64,000 bases of DNA from Solibacillus daqui. GTDB taxonomy: Bacteria; Bacillota; Bacilli; Bacillales_A; Planococcaceae. The notes below the pieces were generated by a model. It did no database searches and had not been told where the DNA came from. It saw nothing but the letters and a program-made list of their open reading frames with translations. Position 1 is the first letter of the stretch. Each line of letters begins with the position of its first letter. Both the position numbers and the translations under genes were made by a program. Shown one piece after another: positions 56,035-64,000 of this stretch. The stretch is taken from contig NZ_CP114887.1 of the NCBI RefSeq assembly GCF_028747805.1, positions 117,501 to 181,500 of the forward strand. Reading direction: 5' to 3'.

Positions 56035-56066
56035 AAACAGCACATCTCTTAGAGTGCTGTTTTTTC
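56035..56066 (+). terminator. preQ1 riboswitch terminator (queC)
   Basis: ACAGCAC pairs with GTGCTGT, followed by TTTTT. CTAAGATG (56026-56033) can instead pair with CATC..TTAG inside it, giving a ligand-dependent switch. Confidence 0.85.
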
Positions 56067-56086
56067 GAGATTAAGGAGTTTTTTAT

Positions 56087-56758
56087 ATGATTCAGGATAA
56101 AGCACTTGTTGTATTTAGTGGGGGGCAAGACAGCACCACTTGTTTATTTTGGGCAATTGAGCGTTTTGCGCAAGTTGAGGTTGTGACCTTTGATTATGGT
56201 CAAAAGCATCGTCTTGAAATTGAATGTGCTAAAGAAATCGCAAATGAGCATGGTATCAATCACCATATTCTTAACATGTCCCTGCTGAATCAGCTTACTT
56301 CGAATGCATTGACACGTGAAGAAATAATGGTTGAAGAAGATAGTGATGGACTACCTTCGACTTTTGTACCTGGGCGTAATCTGCTTTTTCTTTCATTTGC
56401 TGGTGTTTTAGCAAGTCAAATAGGAGCAAAGCATATAGTGACAGGCGTTTGTGAAACCGATTTTAGCGGCTATCCCGATTGTCGCGACATTTTTATCAAA
56501 TCATTGAATGTAACATTAAATTTATCGATGGATTGTTCCTTTGTCATTCATACACCATTAATGTGGATCAACAAAGCACAAACATGGGAGCTAGCAGATC
56601 AACTTGGCGTATTTGAGTATGTGAGAGAAAGAACACTAACTTGCTATAACGGTATAATCGCAGACGGTTGTGGTGAATGTCCGGCTTGTAAATTACGGAA
56701 AAAAGGGCTTGAGGACTTTATAAACGCTAAGAGTGAATTTTACGAAAAGAATAGTTAA
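56087..56758 (+). CDS. queC: 7-cyano-7-deazaguanine synthase
   Basis: 223 residues. The PP-loop [16 protein letters not shown] binds ATP; the zinc site is [13 protein letters not shown] near the C terminus (with an upstream cysteine in LTCYNG). Converts 7-carboxy-7-deazaguanine to preQ0. ATG after TAAGGAG. queD and queE are not in this window. The transporter gene follows by 48 bases. Confidence 0.96.
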   Translation: MIQDKALVVFSGGQDSTTCLFWAIERFAQVEVVTFDYGQKHRLEIECAKEIANEHGINHHILNMSLLNQLTSNALTREEIMVEEDSDGLPSTFVPGRNLLFLSFAGVLASQIGAKHIVTGVCETDFSGYPDCRDIFIKSLNVTLNLSMDCSFVIHTPLMWINKAQTWELADQLGVFEYVRERTLTCYNGIIADGCGECPACKLRKKGLEDFINAKSEFYEKNS

Positions 56759-56806
56759 ATATTTCCAAGCTTTTACAGAGTTAGTGGTATTTAAAGGAGA
56801 GAAATT

Positions 56807-57346
56807 ATGAGAGTATTATTTTATTTATTATCGATTGTTATTGCAAACGTGGTAACCGCAAGATTTGCACCGTTAGAGTTTGGAATGTTTATCGTTCCTA
56901 TGGGGACACTTTTTGTTGGAGCAACCTTCATTTTTCGAGATCTTGTGCAAAATAAGCATGGTCGAGCAAAAACATATATCTTTATATTCATAGCGTTACT
57001 TTTATCTGGAGCGGTTTCATTTTCACTAGGAGATACTTTAATGATTGTTGCAGCATCTGCGATATCATTTGTCATTGCTGAATCAGCCGATACAGAAATC
57101 TATACACGCTTGAAGCTACCAATGGCTTGGAGAGTTTTCTATAGCGGTATTGTTGGCGGTCTTCTTGATTCTGTTATTTTTGTCATCGTTGGATTGAGCC
57201 CACTTGGGGCAGGATTCATACCATGGGAAGCTGTACCAGCCGCTATTGTGGGTCAAGTAATTGTGAAGACAGTCATTCAATTGCTAGGTGCTTTGATTTT
57301 AAAACAAGGATTGGCAATAAAGGAAAAGCGTCTATCTAGCGTATAA
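56807..57346 (+). CDS. VUT-family (YhhQ-like) queuosine-precursor transporter
   Basis: 179 residues, about six helices. The family's early ANVVTARF segment and the FRDLVQNKHGR loop are visible, as is DTEIYTRLK, characteristic of VUT/YhhQ proteins that import preQ0 or preQ1. Location after queC behind a preQ1 riboswitch supports that substrate. Length is shorter than E. coli YhhQ at about 220. Confidence 0.88.
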   Translation: MRVLFYLLSIVIANVVTARFAPLEFGMFIVPMGTLFVGATFIFRDLVQNKHGRAKTYIFIFIALLLSGAVSFSLGDTLMIVAASAISFVIAESADTEIYTRLKLPMAWRVFYSGIVGGLLDSVIFVIVGLSPLGAGFIPWEAVPAAIVGQVIVKTVIQLLGALILKQGLAIKEKRLSSV

Positions 57347-57436
57347 GCAAGAAGATTTGCCATTTAGGTATGACGCATTTGATTTTCCTAGTTAAAACTA
57401 TTTGGTAGAGAAAAAATAGTATCTATATTAAAAATA

Positions 57437-57490
57437 AACCGCACTTATTTGTAACGCAGAACCATATTACAAGTAAGTGCGGTTCTATTT
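57437..57490 (+). terminator. terminator of queC operon, also repeat E copy 3
   Basis: Perfect 11-base stem AACCGCACTTA (57437-57447) / TAAGTGCGGTT (57474-57484), then CTATTTTT. The centre TAACGCAGAACCATATTACAAG matches the centres of the copies at 52.2 and 55.1 kb. Confidence 0.75.
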
Positions 57491-57500
57491 TTCATTCTAT

Positions 57501-57658
57501 CAATTACGCCTCTGCGTAATTGCGTCCAGATTTTTTTCGAGTTCACTCGAAAAACTCCCCTAAAAAATCTGTGACATCCACTAGGGCTTGTGCCAACACG
57601 ATGTTGGTCACTCAGGTGTTGCCGCACGACGCGGCGTCCTTAGCCTGAGTTCCTCCAA
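57501..57658. repeat. composite structured repeat, copy at 57.5 kb (modules B, palindrome, C)
   Basis: Module B inverted: CAATTACGC/GCGTAATTG (57501-57522), CAGATTTTTT/AAAAAATCTG (57527-57571) enclosing TTCGAGT/ACTCGAA. Then CCAACACGATGTTGG (57593-57607), and module C with CTCAGG/CCTGAG (57611-57616, 57644-57649) around GCCGC-ACGAC-GCGGC (57621-57635). It abuts the stop of the next gene. Confidence 0.78.
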
Positions 57659-57659
57659 G

Positions 57660-59045
57660 CTAAAGTTTACTGACGATAAGTTGTCCAGTTATAGCATCTA
57701 TACCGACAATCTGCTGTTTCGTTTGTGCGTGTCCTAATTTATATTGTAATACTTCATCGTTTTTATTTTCATCATACTGCCTAGACCATTGTAAAAAGGT
57801 ATCGATTTCTTTTAAGGCTGGCATGACGTCTTTTAATGGTTGGATAGTTTGGGCTTCATAGGATTGAAGAAGCGCTAGGTCCATACGAGGGGACCATAAG
57901 ATATCCACGAATCCCGTTGTTTTGTTTATGCCAATGTAAAAACGTTCCCCCTCTATTTGTAAGTCTGGAGCTACGTGCAGCGGGAAAGTGAAAAATGCGC
58001 GGTTTGCTTCATTGAAGGCGTTTTTTTCAATTTGTAATTGTAAATAAGGAACATATTCTTCAAAATACGTTGCAATAACTGCACAAGCAATGTCACGGCA
58101 GGCTTCAAACGAAAGATCGAGTTCGCCTGTACGCTCTTTAAACCACATGAATTCCTTTAACTTCCTCGAATGCTTATCAATCTTCGCTTTTACCGTATGC
58201 TCCATACGTTCAAGCAGGAAGTTTTCCATCGTCTTTTCTGCAGGTGCTCGCCAGTCTTTTTCTCGCCAGACAATAACAAGTGTATTTTCATCTAATTCGA
58301 ATTCGCGTAGTTTTATCATAGAGTCTGATACACCGATGATTTCCTCTATCGTTGTTCGTTTTTCAAATGCGGATACTTTTGGAAAAGGAATGAACGACTC
58401 GGGCTCTTCTTGTTTGTGTTCAAAGGAAGGGTGCCCATTTTCGGCATTAAATGATTGGTAAACAATCGGACTCTCATAAATTGGGTACAGGCCGGATTGT
58501 GGAACTGAATAATAGTCACTTACTAAATACTTCATCGTGAGTGTCCAATTTGCTGTGTGCAAATGTTGCAAAATAGCTTCTTTATCGGCAAGCTGTATTG
58601 GGAATTTTGGTGGTGTTTCTGTGTAGCCATCGTAACTAAAATCAATGGTTTCACCGTACTTGGAAACGGTTATTTTTGTGTAATAGCTTGCAAGAGGGTA
58701 GCCTCCTACAACTTGTTCGTATAAAAACGTGGTTTCATCCTCGTTTTCGATGACAGTAGACAAAGTTAAATAATCCATTGCTTCTTCGTACTGTTCCATT
58801 AGAAAATTTTCTGCAAGGGCTTGCTGCTGTTGCGGTGTCACGAGTGTTCCTGTATTCGAAGGAGGTCGAGTTAAATCTAATAATTTTCCGTTTTGATCAA
58901 GTGACACTTCAATTCCTTTTGCTAAATCATCTGCCGACCACATAAATTTAGCTTGTTCGTTTGAAAAATCCTCTACAAGTAATTGATAGTCATCAGGAAT
59001 TGACACAAAGTTTAAAGCTTTTTTGGCTAGTTGTTCCTGTAACAT
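57660..59045 (-). CDS. YcdB/YcdC-repeat-like hypothetical protein
   Basis: About 461 residues, no signal peptide or membrane helix. Two PepSY/YcdB-like segments are suggested by repeated patterns: YDQ..A.NFL strands with VSKYGETIDFSYDGYTE, and a second NKTTGFVDILWSP. YcdB-type domains are found in spore-former proteins of unknown function. The ATG at 59045 follows AAGAAGTGG; an in-frame ATG at 59081 has no ribosome site. It ends in the VGIDAITGQLIVSKL motif. Confidence 0.7.
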   Translation of the reverse strand: MLQEQLAKKALNFVSIPDDYQLLVEDFSNEQAKFMWSADDLAKGIEVSLDQNGKLLDLTRPPSNTGTLVTPQQQQALAENFLMEQYEEAMDYLTLSTVIENEDETTFLYEQVVGGYPLASYYTKITVSKYGETIDFSYDGYTETPPKFPIQLADKEAILQHLHTANWTLTMKYLVSDYYSVPQSGLYPIYESPIVYQSFNAENGHPSFEHKQEEPESFIPFPKVSAFEKRTTIEEIIGVSDSMIKLREFELDENTLVIVWREKDWRAPAEKTMENFLLERMEHTVKAKIDKHSRKLKEFMWFKERTGELDLSFEACRDIACAVIATYFEEYVPYLQLQIEKNAFNEANRAFFTFPLHVAPDLQIEGERFYIGINKTTGFVDILWSPRMDLALLQSYEAQTIQPLKDVMPALKEIDTFLQWSRQYDENKNDEVLQYKLGHAQTKQQIVGIDAITGQLIVSKL

Positions 59046-59295
59046 ATGTACCACTTCTTTCTGCTTGATTGATGGGTTCATGAATTGTTTTAGTTAATAT
59101 GAATAATTTTACCATAACGGTTATTATTATGTAGTTTTAACTTGTGCCACTGTCAGCATAAGTTATTGATTAGAAAAATAGCCGGAGATGTTGGCGAATC
59201 AACACGTTCGTTGAAAAAGTGAAAAGAAATGCGAACACCCACCTAAACAAAGCGCATAGAATATTGAAAAACAATTACACGAAAGGCGGAATCCA

Positions 59296-59946
59296 TTGTA
59301 TTCTCCACAATATCGGTTTCAACCATATCCAGACTCACGTGAGATGACCGTGACGGGGAATGGAGAAATCGTTGCGCGGCCTGATTATGTTCAAATTCAG
59401 ATAGAAGTGCGTACAGAAGGGAAAGATGTCAGTCTAGCTCAGCAAGAAAATGCCTTAATCATGAACCGCGTCATTGGGTCGCTTTTAGCGTTAAATATTC
59501 CAAGAGAGGCCATCCAAACAACGGCCTATACAATTTCTCCAAACTACGATTACATTGAGGGTAGACAGGTTTTTAGGGGCTATGAGGTGCAAAATGCGAT
59601 TACAGTTAAAATAACGGATATTAGTCAAGCTGGGACAGTTATTGATACAGCTATACAAAATGGGGCGAATCATGTTTCAGCTATCCAGTTTAAAATAGAA
59701 AATTCGGATGCCTATTATAAACAGGCGCTTAATTTAGCACTGGTCAATGCCATAGCAAAAGCCAAATCAATGGCTGAAACGATGCAAATACCGTTACAGC
59801 TTATACCAATTGAAATTGTGGAAGAGAGCCATAATAATATACCAGTTCCTTATAAGGTTCAAATGAGTAATCAAGACTTTATAACACCCATTGAACAGGG
59901 GACAATTCCTATTAATGCCTCTGTTCGAGTTAAATTTCGATTTTAA
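59296..59946 (+). CDS. SIMPL-domain (DUF541) protein
   Basis: 216 residues. REMTVTGNGEIVARPDYVQI opens the SIMPL domain; IQTTAYTISPNYDY and AIAKAKSMAETMQI follow the family's pattern. TTG start after GGCGGA; the in-frame ATG at residue 17 is an alternative. No signal peptide, unlike many exported DUF541 proteins. Function of the family is poorly defined, with oligomeric channel-like rings reported for some. Confidence 0.85.
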   Translation: MYSPQYRFQPYPDSREMTVTGNGEIVARPDYVQIQIEVRTEGKDVSLAQQENALIMNRVIGSLLALNIPREAIQTTAYTISPNYDYIEGRQVFRGYEVQNAITVKITDISQAGTVIDTAIQNGANHVSAIQFKIENSDAYYKQALNLALVNAIAKAKSMAETMQIPLQLIPIEIVEESHNNIPVPYKVQMSNQDFITPIEQGTIPINASVRVKFRF

Positions 59947-60134
59947 CGAAAAGGTTACTCCTTAAATTATAGGCAAGATCACTTATTTGTGGGGAGTTAT
60001 ATGGATAGGCATTGTATTTTGACAAAAAATTATTGTTTTAATAATTTTTATTAACCTGGGTCAAACTTTAGTTTGAGAAGTCTTAATTAGACGATTCGTT
60101 TAATTACTTTTCAAAAAAAGAATGGAGGATGGTT

Positions 60135-60329
60135 ATGTCAAATATGAATGCAAATCGTAATCATGCAAAAGCAAAGGGAAAACAAGGTATGAAAAAACAA
60201 GAAGTAAACCAAAAACCTAAGAAGTTCCGGTTGGAGGAGTTCGGTACAGAATTTAACTTCGATGCGGGCTCAAAGCATGCTAAAGCAAACAACAATCAAC
60301 CATTGAGTGAGCGATCGGCCTGGCACTAA
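60135..60329 (+). CDS. small Lys/Asn/Gln-rich protein, gamma-SASP-like
   Basis: 64 residues, very hydrophilic: no Cys, few hydrophobics. The motif EEFGTEFNFD recalls the FGTEFASET protease-recognition motif of gamma-type small acid-soluble spore proteins, followed by an N/Q/K-rich tail. Good GGAGG ribosome site; ATG at 60135 preferred to 60129. Monocistronic with its own terminator. The spore-protein identity is a guess from motif and composition. Confidence 0.55.
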   Translation: MSNMNANRNHAKAKGKQGMKKQEVNQKPKKFRLEEFGTEFNFDAGSKHAKANNNQPLSERSAWH

Positions 60330-60356
60330 TTTATATTTGACAACTATTCGACACAA

Positions 60357-60392
60357 TGAAAAGAACTAAGGCATGTGCCTTAGTTCTTTTTG
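60357..60392. terminator. bidirectional terminator
   Basis: AAAAGAACTAAGGCA pairs perfectly with TGCCTTAGTTCTTTT around a two-base loop (folding will open to four), T/A tails on both strands. Separates the small gene from the convergent sensor kinase. Confidence 0.9.
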
Positions 60393-60448
60393 TGATTGGA
60401 TTACAAACATTCCTCGTATGCCTGCTTTTTGTCCATTAGCACATCCCT

Positions 60449-61834
60449 CTAAATTCGAATCTTTACAGTAGTACCGTTACCAATTTCACTCTCAATTGAA
60501 ACTTCGCCACCATGTGCGAAAATAATATCACGAGCAATAGCGGTACCAAGACCCGTTCCGCGCACATTTGTCGTATTCGAGCCGCGATAATAGCGCTCGA
60601 ATACATTTTCAACATCTTCTTGTGACATGCCACGACCATTATCACGAATTTCAATCATTACGCGTCCATTTACTTCAGTGAGTTCTACAGTCACTTGTGT
60701 ATCACTAGGATTATGAATAAGTGCATTCATCAAAAAGTTCGTGATGGCACGCTGCATTAAATGCACATCAACGGTTAACACCAGCTCGGATGCGGTACTT
60801 TCAAAATGGACCTGACTCATTGCAAATTGAGGGTCGTTTAGCACGTTAATCACTAGATCACGTAGTAATTTTTCGATACGTACTTCGGTTAGTTGAAGTG
60901 GCATTTTGTGCTGGCGTAGCTTCATCGTTAAATTAAAATCATCGATGAGTTCACGCATATAAACCGACTTGCGCTCAATCACTTCTGCGTATTCTTTACG
61001 TTCCACGTCACTAACATCCGCATCGTTCAATAATTCGGCATAGCCTTGAATCGATGCGAGCGGAGTTTTCATGTCATGCGAAATATTACTAATCCACTCA
61101 TTACGCATTTGCTCGAGCTTTTTGCGTTCGTTTTCTTGTTTTTCGAGCTCGCTTGAAACGTCCTGTAAATTGGTAAACACCTGCTTATAAATACCAGGAC
61201 GCTTCACTTTTTGTAAGTGGAAGTTGCGGTTTTTTAACTGCTGGATGCTGTCAATCATGACATAAAGCGGCTTCGTTAAAATCGAACCGAACATGAGCCC
61301 AGCAAAGAGCGCAATTATTAAATCAACAATAATGATATAAAGAACATATTTAGAAGTGACATTTATAATGGAGCTACCATTTAACGAAAAGGTATAGCGT
61401 GAAACATCAGAATTGAAAATACCGATTAAATAGCTGAAATCGTCCTTGTTACTAATATAAACGGTTGTGCCCGTATCATATTCCCGATATTTGTAATGCT
61501 GCACAATGTCAATTGGACGATAATGGCTCGGTGCTTCACTAGGTGCAAAATAAGATGTGACAACAGAGCCATTTGTATCTAAAATTTGAATCCATGCATT
61601 ATGAGCTGTTAATAAAGAAAGACCAACGTCATTAACATTAGGTACATTTTGCTCGGTGGAAATATACTGTTTAAAATCACGTGTAAATACTTCATCATTG
61701 ACGGAATCATTTGTTGTGGATTTGTTCGAATGCCAATATAGTAGCCCGACAAGCAACACTAAATTCACAATAATAACTATAAAAATAATTGTCATAATCG
61801 TCATTAAAAAGCGATTCGTCAGCTTCCATTTCAT
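60449..61834 (-). CDS. sensor histidine kinase
   Basis: 461 residues. Membrane helices about 10-33 and 170-195 flank an extracellular sensor of about 135 residues. A HAMP-like segment follows, then the H-box NEWISNISHDMKTPLASIQGYAELL with the phosphorylated histidine, and ATPase boxes DNGRGMSQEDVENVF and GTGLGTAIARDI. It partners the response regulator 21 bases upstream. The sensor shows no recognisable family, so the signal is unknown. Confidence 0.93.
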   Translation of the reverse strand: MKWKLTNRFLMTIMTIIFIVIIVNLVLLVGLLYWHSNKSTTNDSVNDEVFTRDFKQYISTEQNVPNVNDVGLSLLTAHNAWIQILDTNGSVVTSYFAPSEAPSHYRPIDIVQHYKYREYDTGTTVYISNKDDFSYLIGIFNSDVSRYTFSLNGSSIINVTSKYVLYIIIVDLIIALFAGLMFGSILTKPLYVMIDSIQQLKNRNFHLQKVKRPGIYKQVFTNLQDVSSELEKQENERKKLEQMRNEWISNISHDMKTPLASIQGYAELLNDADVSDVERKEYAEVIERKSVYMRELIDDFNLTMKLRQHKMPLQLTEVRIEKLLRDLVINVLNDPQFAMSQVHFESTASELVLTVDVHLMQRAITNFLMNALIHNPSDTQVTVELTEVNGRVMIEIRDNGRGMSQEDVENVFERYYRGSNTTNVRGTGLGTAIARDIIFAHGGEVSIESEIGNGTTVKIRI

Positions 61835-61855
61835 TGTGCGTTCCTCCGAATCTTG

Positions 61856-62557
61856 TTAAATCATCATTTTATAGCCAAGCCCCTTTACAGTTTTGATGGA
61901 AACAGGCTTAGAAGGATTTTGTTCGACCTTTTCACGAAGACGGCGAATATGCACCATCAGTGTATTATCCGCGCCAAAAAAGTCCTCACCCCATACGTGC
62001 TCATATAGCAGTTCTTTACTCAAAATTCGGTTTGGATTGCGCATGAAGCAAGCCATTAAACCAACCTCTTTTGCTGTTAATTCAAGCAGTACACCGTCTT
62101 TTTTTATTTCCGTTTCATCGGCATTCATTTCGAATGGTCCGCATATCGTAGAAGTACTTTCAGTGATAGTAAATGTGCTTTGAGCAAAACCGAGGCGACG
62201 TAACTGTGCCTTTACACGGAAGGCTACTTCTTTTGGACTGAATGGCTTTGTAATATAATCATCGCCACCAATTGCCAGTCCTAAAATTTTATCGACCTCA
62301 TCGGATTTTGCGGATAAAAATAGCACTGGAATATGCGAGGTTTCACGGATCTTGCGGCATAGTTCGTAGCCCTCACCGTCTGGTAGCATGACATCAAGCA
62401 GTGCAATGGTTGGCGAAAACGTTTTAAATACCTGGAGCCCTTCTGCTACAGAGCCCGCTGTTTGGATTTCGGTGAAGCCTTCTTTTTTGAGCGCGGCTTT
62501 CATTAAATTTCGTAAATCCTCTTCATCGTCTACAATCAAAATGCGCGGCTGTTCCAT
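61856..62557 (-). CDS. OmpR/PhoB-family response regulator
   Basis: 233 residues. Receiver domain with DDEED at the start, phospho-acceptor in IALLDVMLPDGEG and the lysine in DDYITKPF. The C-terminal winged helix ends with NTLMVHIRRLREKVE and TVKGLGYKM. ATG at 62557 after AAAGGACGTG; the longer frame is rejected. First gene of the two-component operon. Its targets are unknown; it could serve the yxdL promoter, whose regulator is missing locally (speculative). Confidence 0.94.
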   Translation of the reverse strand: MEQPRILIVDDEEDLRNLMKAALKKEGFTEIQTAGSVAEGLQVFKTFSPTIALLDVMLPDGEGYELCRKIRETSHIPVLFLSAKSDEVDKILGLAIGGDDYITKPFSPKEVAFRVKAQLRRLGFAQSTFTITESTSTICGPFEMNADETEIKKDGVLLELTAKEVGLMACFMRNPNRILSKELLYEHVWGEDFFGADNTLMVHIRRLREKVEQNPSKPVSIKTVKGLGYKMMI

Positions 62558-62749
62558 AGAAGCACGTCCTTTCAAAAAACTAGTATTTTTATTATAAAAC
62601 ATTTGGGAATGTTTTACCTTTGTGACAATTCAAGTCGTAAAGCGTATGAAAAAAATTGTATAATAGAGGAAGAAACAGTTTGCCGATTATAAGTACTGTA
62701 AAATAATCGCTCGTATTTTTTGGATTTTCATATTATAGGGGGTTTTTAC

Positions 62750-64000
62750 ATGACAAATGAAATTAACACAGCAAACAACCCTGCAATGGATGTAGGAGAA
62801 ACACTAACAATTATCGAGGAGTCGATTGTACAAGCGGCTGAAACGTTATTTGTAAACGAATTTACAGACGGAATTTTAAATCCGAATGTACCGATGTTAG
62901 GACCACTAAAAGACGGGGGTACGATTATCGCGAATACAGCACCAGGTTGCTGGGGACCGATGATTACACCAACAATTCGTGGCGGGCATGAGGTGACAAA
63001 GCCTGTTTACATTGAAGGCGCGGAAGTAGGCGATGCGCTTGTTATTGAAATCCAATCTATTCAGGTAACATCGATTGCGACTTCTTCAGGAACGGATGAA
63101 GCACAAAGCGACCGTTTTATTGGAGACCCATTTGTTAAAGTCAAATGCCCAGGTTGCGGGAAGCTCTATCCATCAACAATTGTACAAGGTATCGGTCAAG
63201 AAGCGGTAAAATGTGCGACATGTGGTACGGACACAACACCATTTAAAATGTCAAACGGCTACACGATGGCGCTTAGTCCTAAAGGGGATATTGGTTTAAC
63301 ACTTGGTAAAGAAGCGGCGCGACGTATCGCACAAAATGCAAAAGAATTTATGCGTACACCTGAAAAATCGGTTCAAAATCCTGTCACTGCTTTTGCGCCG
63401 AGCGATTTAATTGGGCTAATGGCGAGAATGCGTCCATTTGTAGGGCAACTTGGGACAACGCCATCAAAAGCAATGCCGGATTCACATAATGCCGGTGATT
63501 TCGGGACGTTTTTAATCGGCGCACCACATGAATTTACGATGACGGAAGACGAATTAGATATTCACCGTACAGACGGTCATATGGATATAAGTCGTGTACG
63601 CGCAGGGGCGGTTGTTATTTGTCCGGTAAAGGTGCCAGGTGGCGGTGTGTATGTTGGAGATATGCATGCGATGCAGGGTGACGGCGAAATCGCGGGGCAC
63701 ACAACGGATGTTGCTGGTATTGTGCAGCTAAAGGTAAGTGTATTGAAAAAGGTTGATTTGCAAGGACCGATTGTATTGCCTAATGGCGAGGATCTTCCAT
63801 ATACAGCGAAGCCATTTACAAAGGAAGAGAAGCGTATTGCGCGTAATTTAGCAGAAGAATTCGGTGTCAAAAATATTGAAGATAGCTTCCCGTTGTCGAT
63901 TGTGGGATCAGGCGCAAACTTAAATAGTGCGACTGACAATGCATTAGCACGTGCAGCAAAACTCTTTGATTTACCGGTAGAAGAAGTGAGAAACCGTGCG
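62750..64000 (+). CDS. acetamidase/formamidase family protein (3' end outside window)
   Basis: 417 codons are open to the window edge. Family signs include TAPGCWGPM near the start, GAEVGDALVIEI, VPGGGVYVGDMHAMQGDGEI and the later GAPHEF segment. Between about residues 131 and 165 it carries two CxxC pairs, KCPGCGK and KCATCGT, forming an apparent zinc ribbon inserted in the fold. It hydrolyses small amides if active. ATG after TAGGGGG. Promoter region of about 190 bases separates it from the divergent regulator. Confidence 0.88.
   Translation, partial: MTNEINTANNPAMDVGETLTIIEESIVQAAETLFVNEFTDGILNPNVPMLGPLKDGGTIIANTAPGCWGPMITPTIRGGHEVTKPVYIEGAEVGDALVIEIQSIQVTSIATSSGTDEAQSDRFIGDPFVKVKCPGCGKLYPSTIVQGIGQEAVKCATCGTDTTPFKMSNGYTMALSPKGDIGLTLGKEAARRIAQNAKEFMRTPEKSVQNPVTAFAPSDLIGLMARMRPFVGQLGTTPSKAMPDSHNAGDFGTFLIGAPHEFTMTEDELDIHRTDGHMDISRVRAGAVVICPVKVPGGGVYVGDMHAMQGDGEIAGHTTDVAGIVQLKVSVLKKVDLQGPIVLPNGEDLPYTAKPFTKEEKRIARNLAEEFGVKNIEDSFPLSIVGSGANLNSATDNALARAAKLFDLPVEEVRNRA

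Noticed and set aside
57586..57658. Integron attC-like site in module C
   Set aside because: There are nested imperfect stems, but the GTTRRRY/RYYYAAC core sites are absent and no integrase or cassette array is present.

Overview
The window is about 64 kb of low-GC chromosomal DNA from a Bacillales bacterium, most likely a Planococcaceae member close to Solibacillus or Lysinibacillus. That placement is inference. It rests on Bacillus-type 23S/5S sequence, strong AAGGAGG ribosome sites, frequent TTG/GTG starts, a seven-gene Mrp antiporter operon, preQ1-I riboswitches, a yxdLM-yxeA cluster and a gamma-SASP-like small gene. Apart from the rRNA end it is single-copy accessory and housekeeping DNA. 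I saw no tRNA, prophage, transposase or CRISPR array.

Layout. 1-1.9 kb: 3' part of a 23S gene, then 5S and a terminator. 2-6.4 kb: a LytTR regulator divergent from isocitrate lyase, a structured intergenic region and a large Sel1-repeat protein. 6.6-7.8 kb: a glycosyltransferase lacking the usual DxD motif and a DUF1232 protein. 7.9-11.2 kb: Fur-boxed heme uptake operon (IsdE-like lipoprotein, permease, ATPase, HugZ-like protein). 11.3-16.5 kb: sugar kinase overlapping an argininosuccinate-lyase paralogue, DMT exporter, GNAT enzyme, PfkB kinase. 16.7-19.7 kb: XRE regulator with yxlEFG-like membrane protein and ABC transporter. 19.8-23.5 kb: HEPN-like/CBS protein, YetF protein, Fsr-type MFS exporter, stand-alone KdpD-type Usp domain. 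23.8-29.6 kb: mrpABCDEFG. 29.6-30.3 kb: a tandem structured repeat, then a cluster of DnaA-box-like 9-mers. 30.4-33.0 kb: YtrA-type GntR regulator with an ABC transporter. 33.0-38.4 kb: phosphoesterase, chemoreceptor, rhodanese, AlaX editing enzyme, DUF6509 protein.

38.8-42.4 kb: mntABCD-type metal transporter led by an unlisted 57-residue membrane protein and a palindromic operator. 42.5-46.9 kb: acetyltransferase remnant, gamma-glutamyltransferase, Gfo/Idh/MocA dehydrogenase, CoA-disulfide reductase-like protein. 47.3-50.3 kb: yxdL-yxdM-yxeA. 50.5-55.1 kb: methyltransferase, truncated AlbA-domain gene, and an alkylation-damage operon (PEP-mutase-like protein, AdaA, AlkA, O6-methylguanine methyltransferase). 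55.2-57.3 kb: queuosine genes queF, queC and a VUT transporter, with one preQ1-I riboswitch before queF and another before queC. 57.6-64 kb: YcdB-like protein, SIMPL protein, SASP-like gene, a two-component system, and the start of an acetamidase/formamidase.

The most unusual signal is not a gene. Several intergenic gaps (22.5, 29.7, 29.9, 36.6, 38.5, 57.5 kb) carry copies of a modular repeat built of nested hairpins. Stems that differ in sequence between copies remain paired, which points to selection on a folded RNA or single-stranded DNA. A second, shorter hairpin repeat is confined to 52-57.5 kb.
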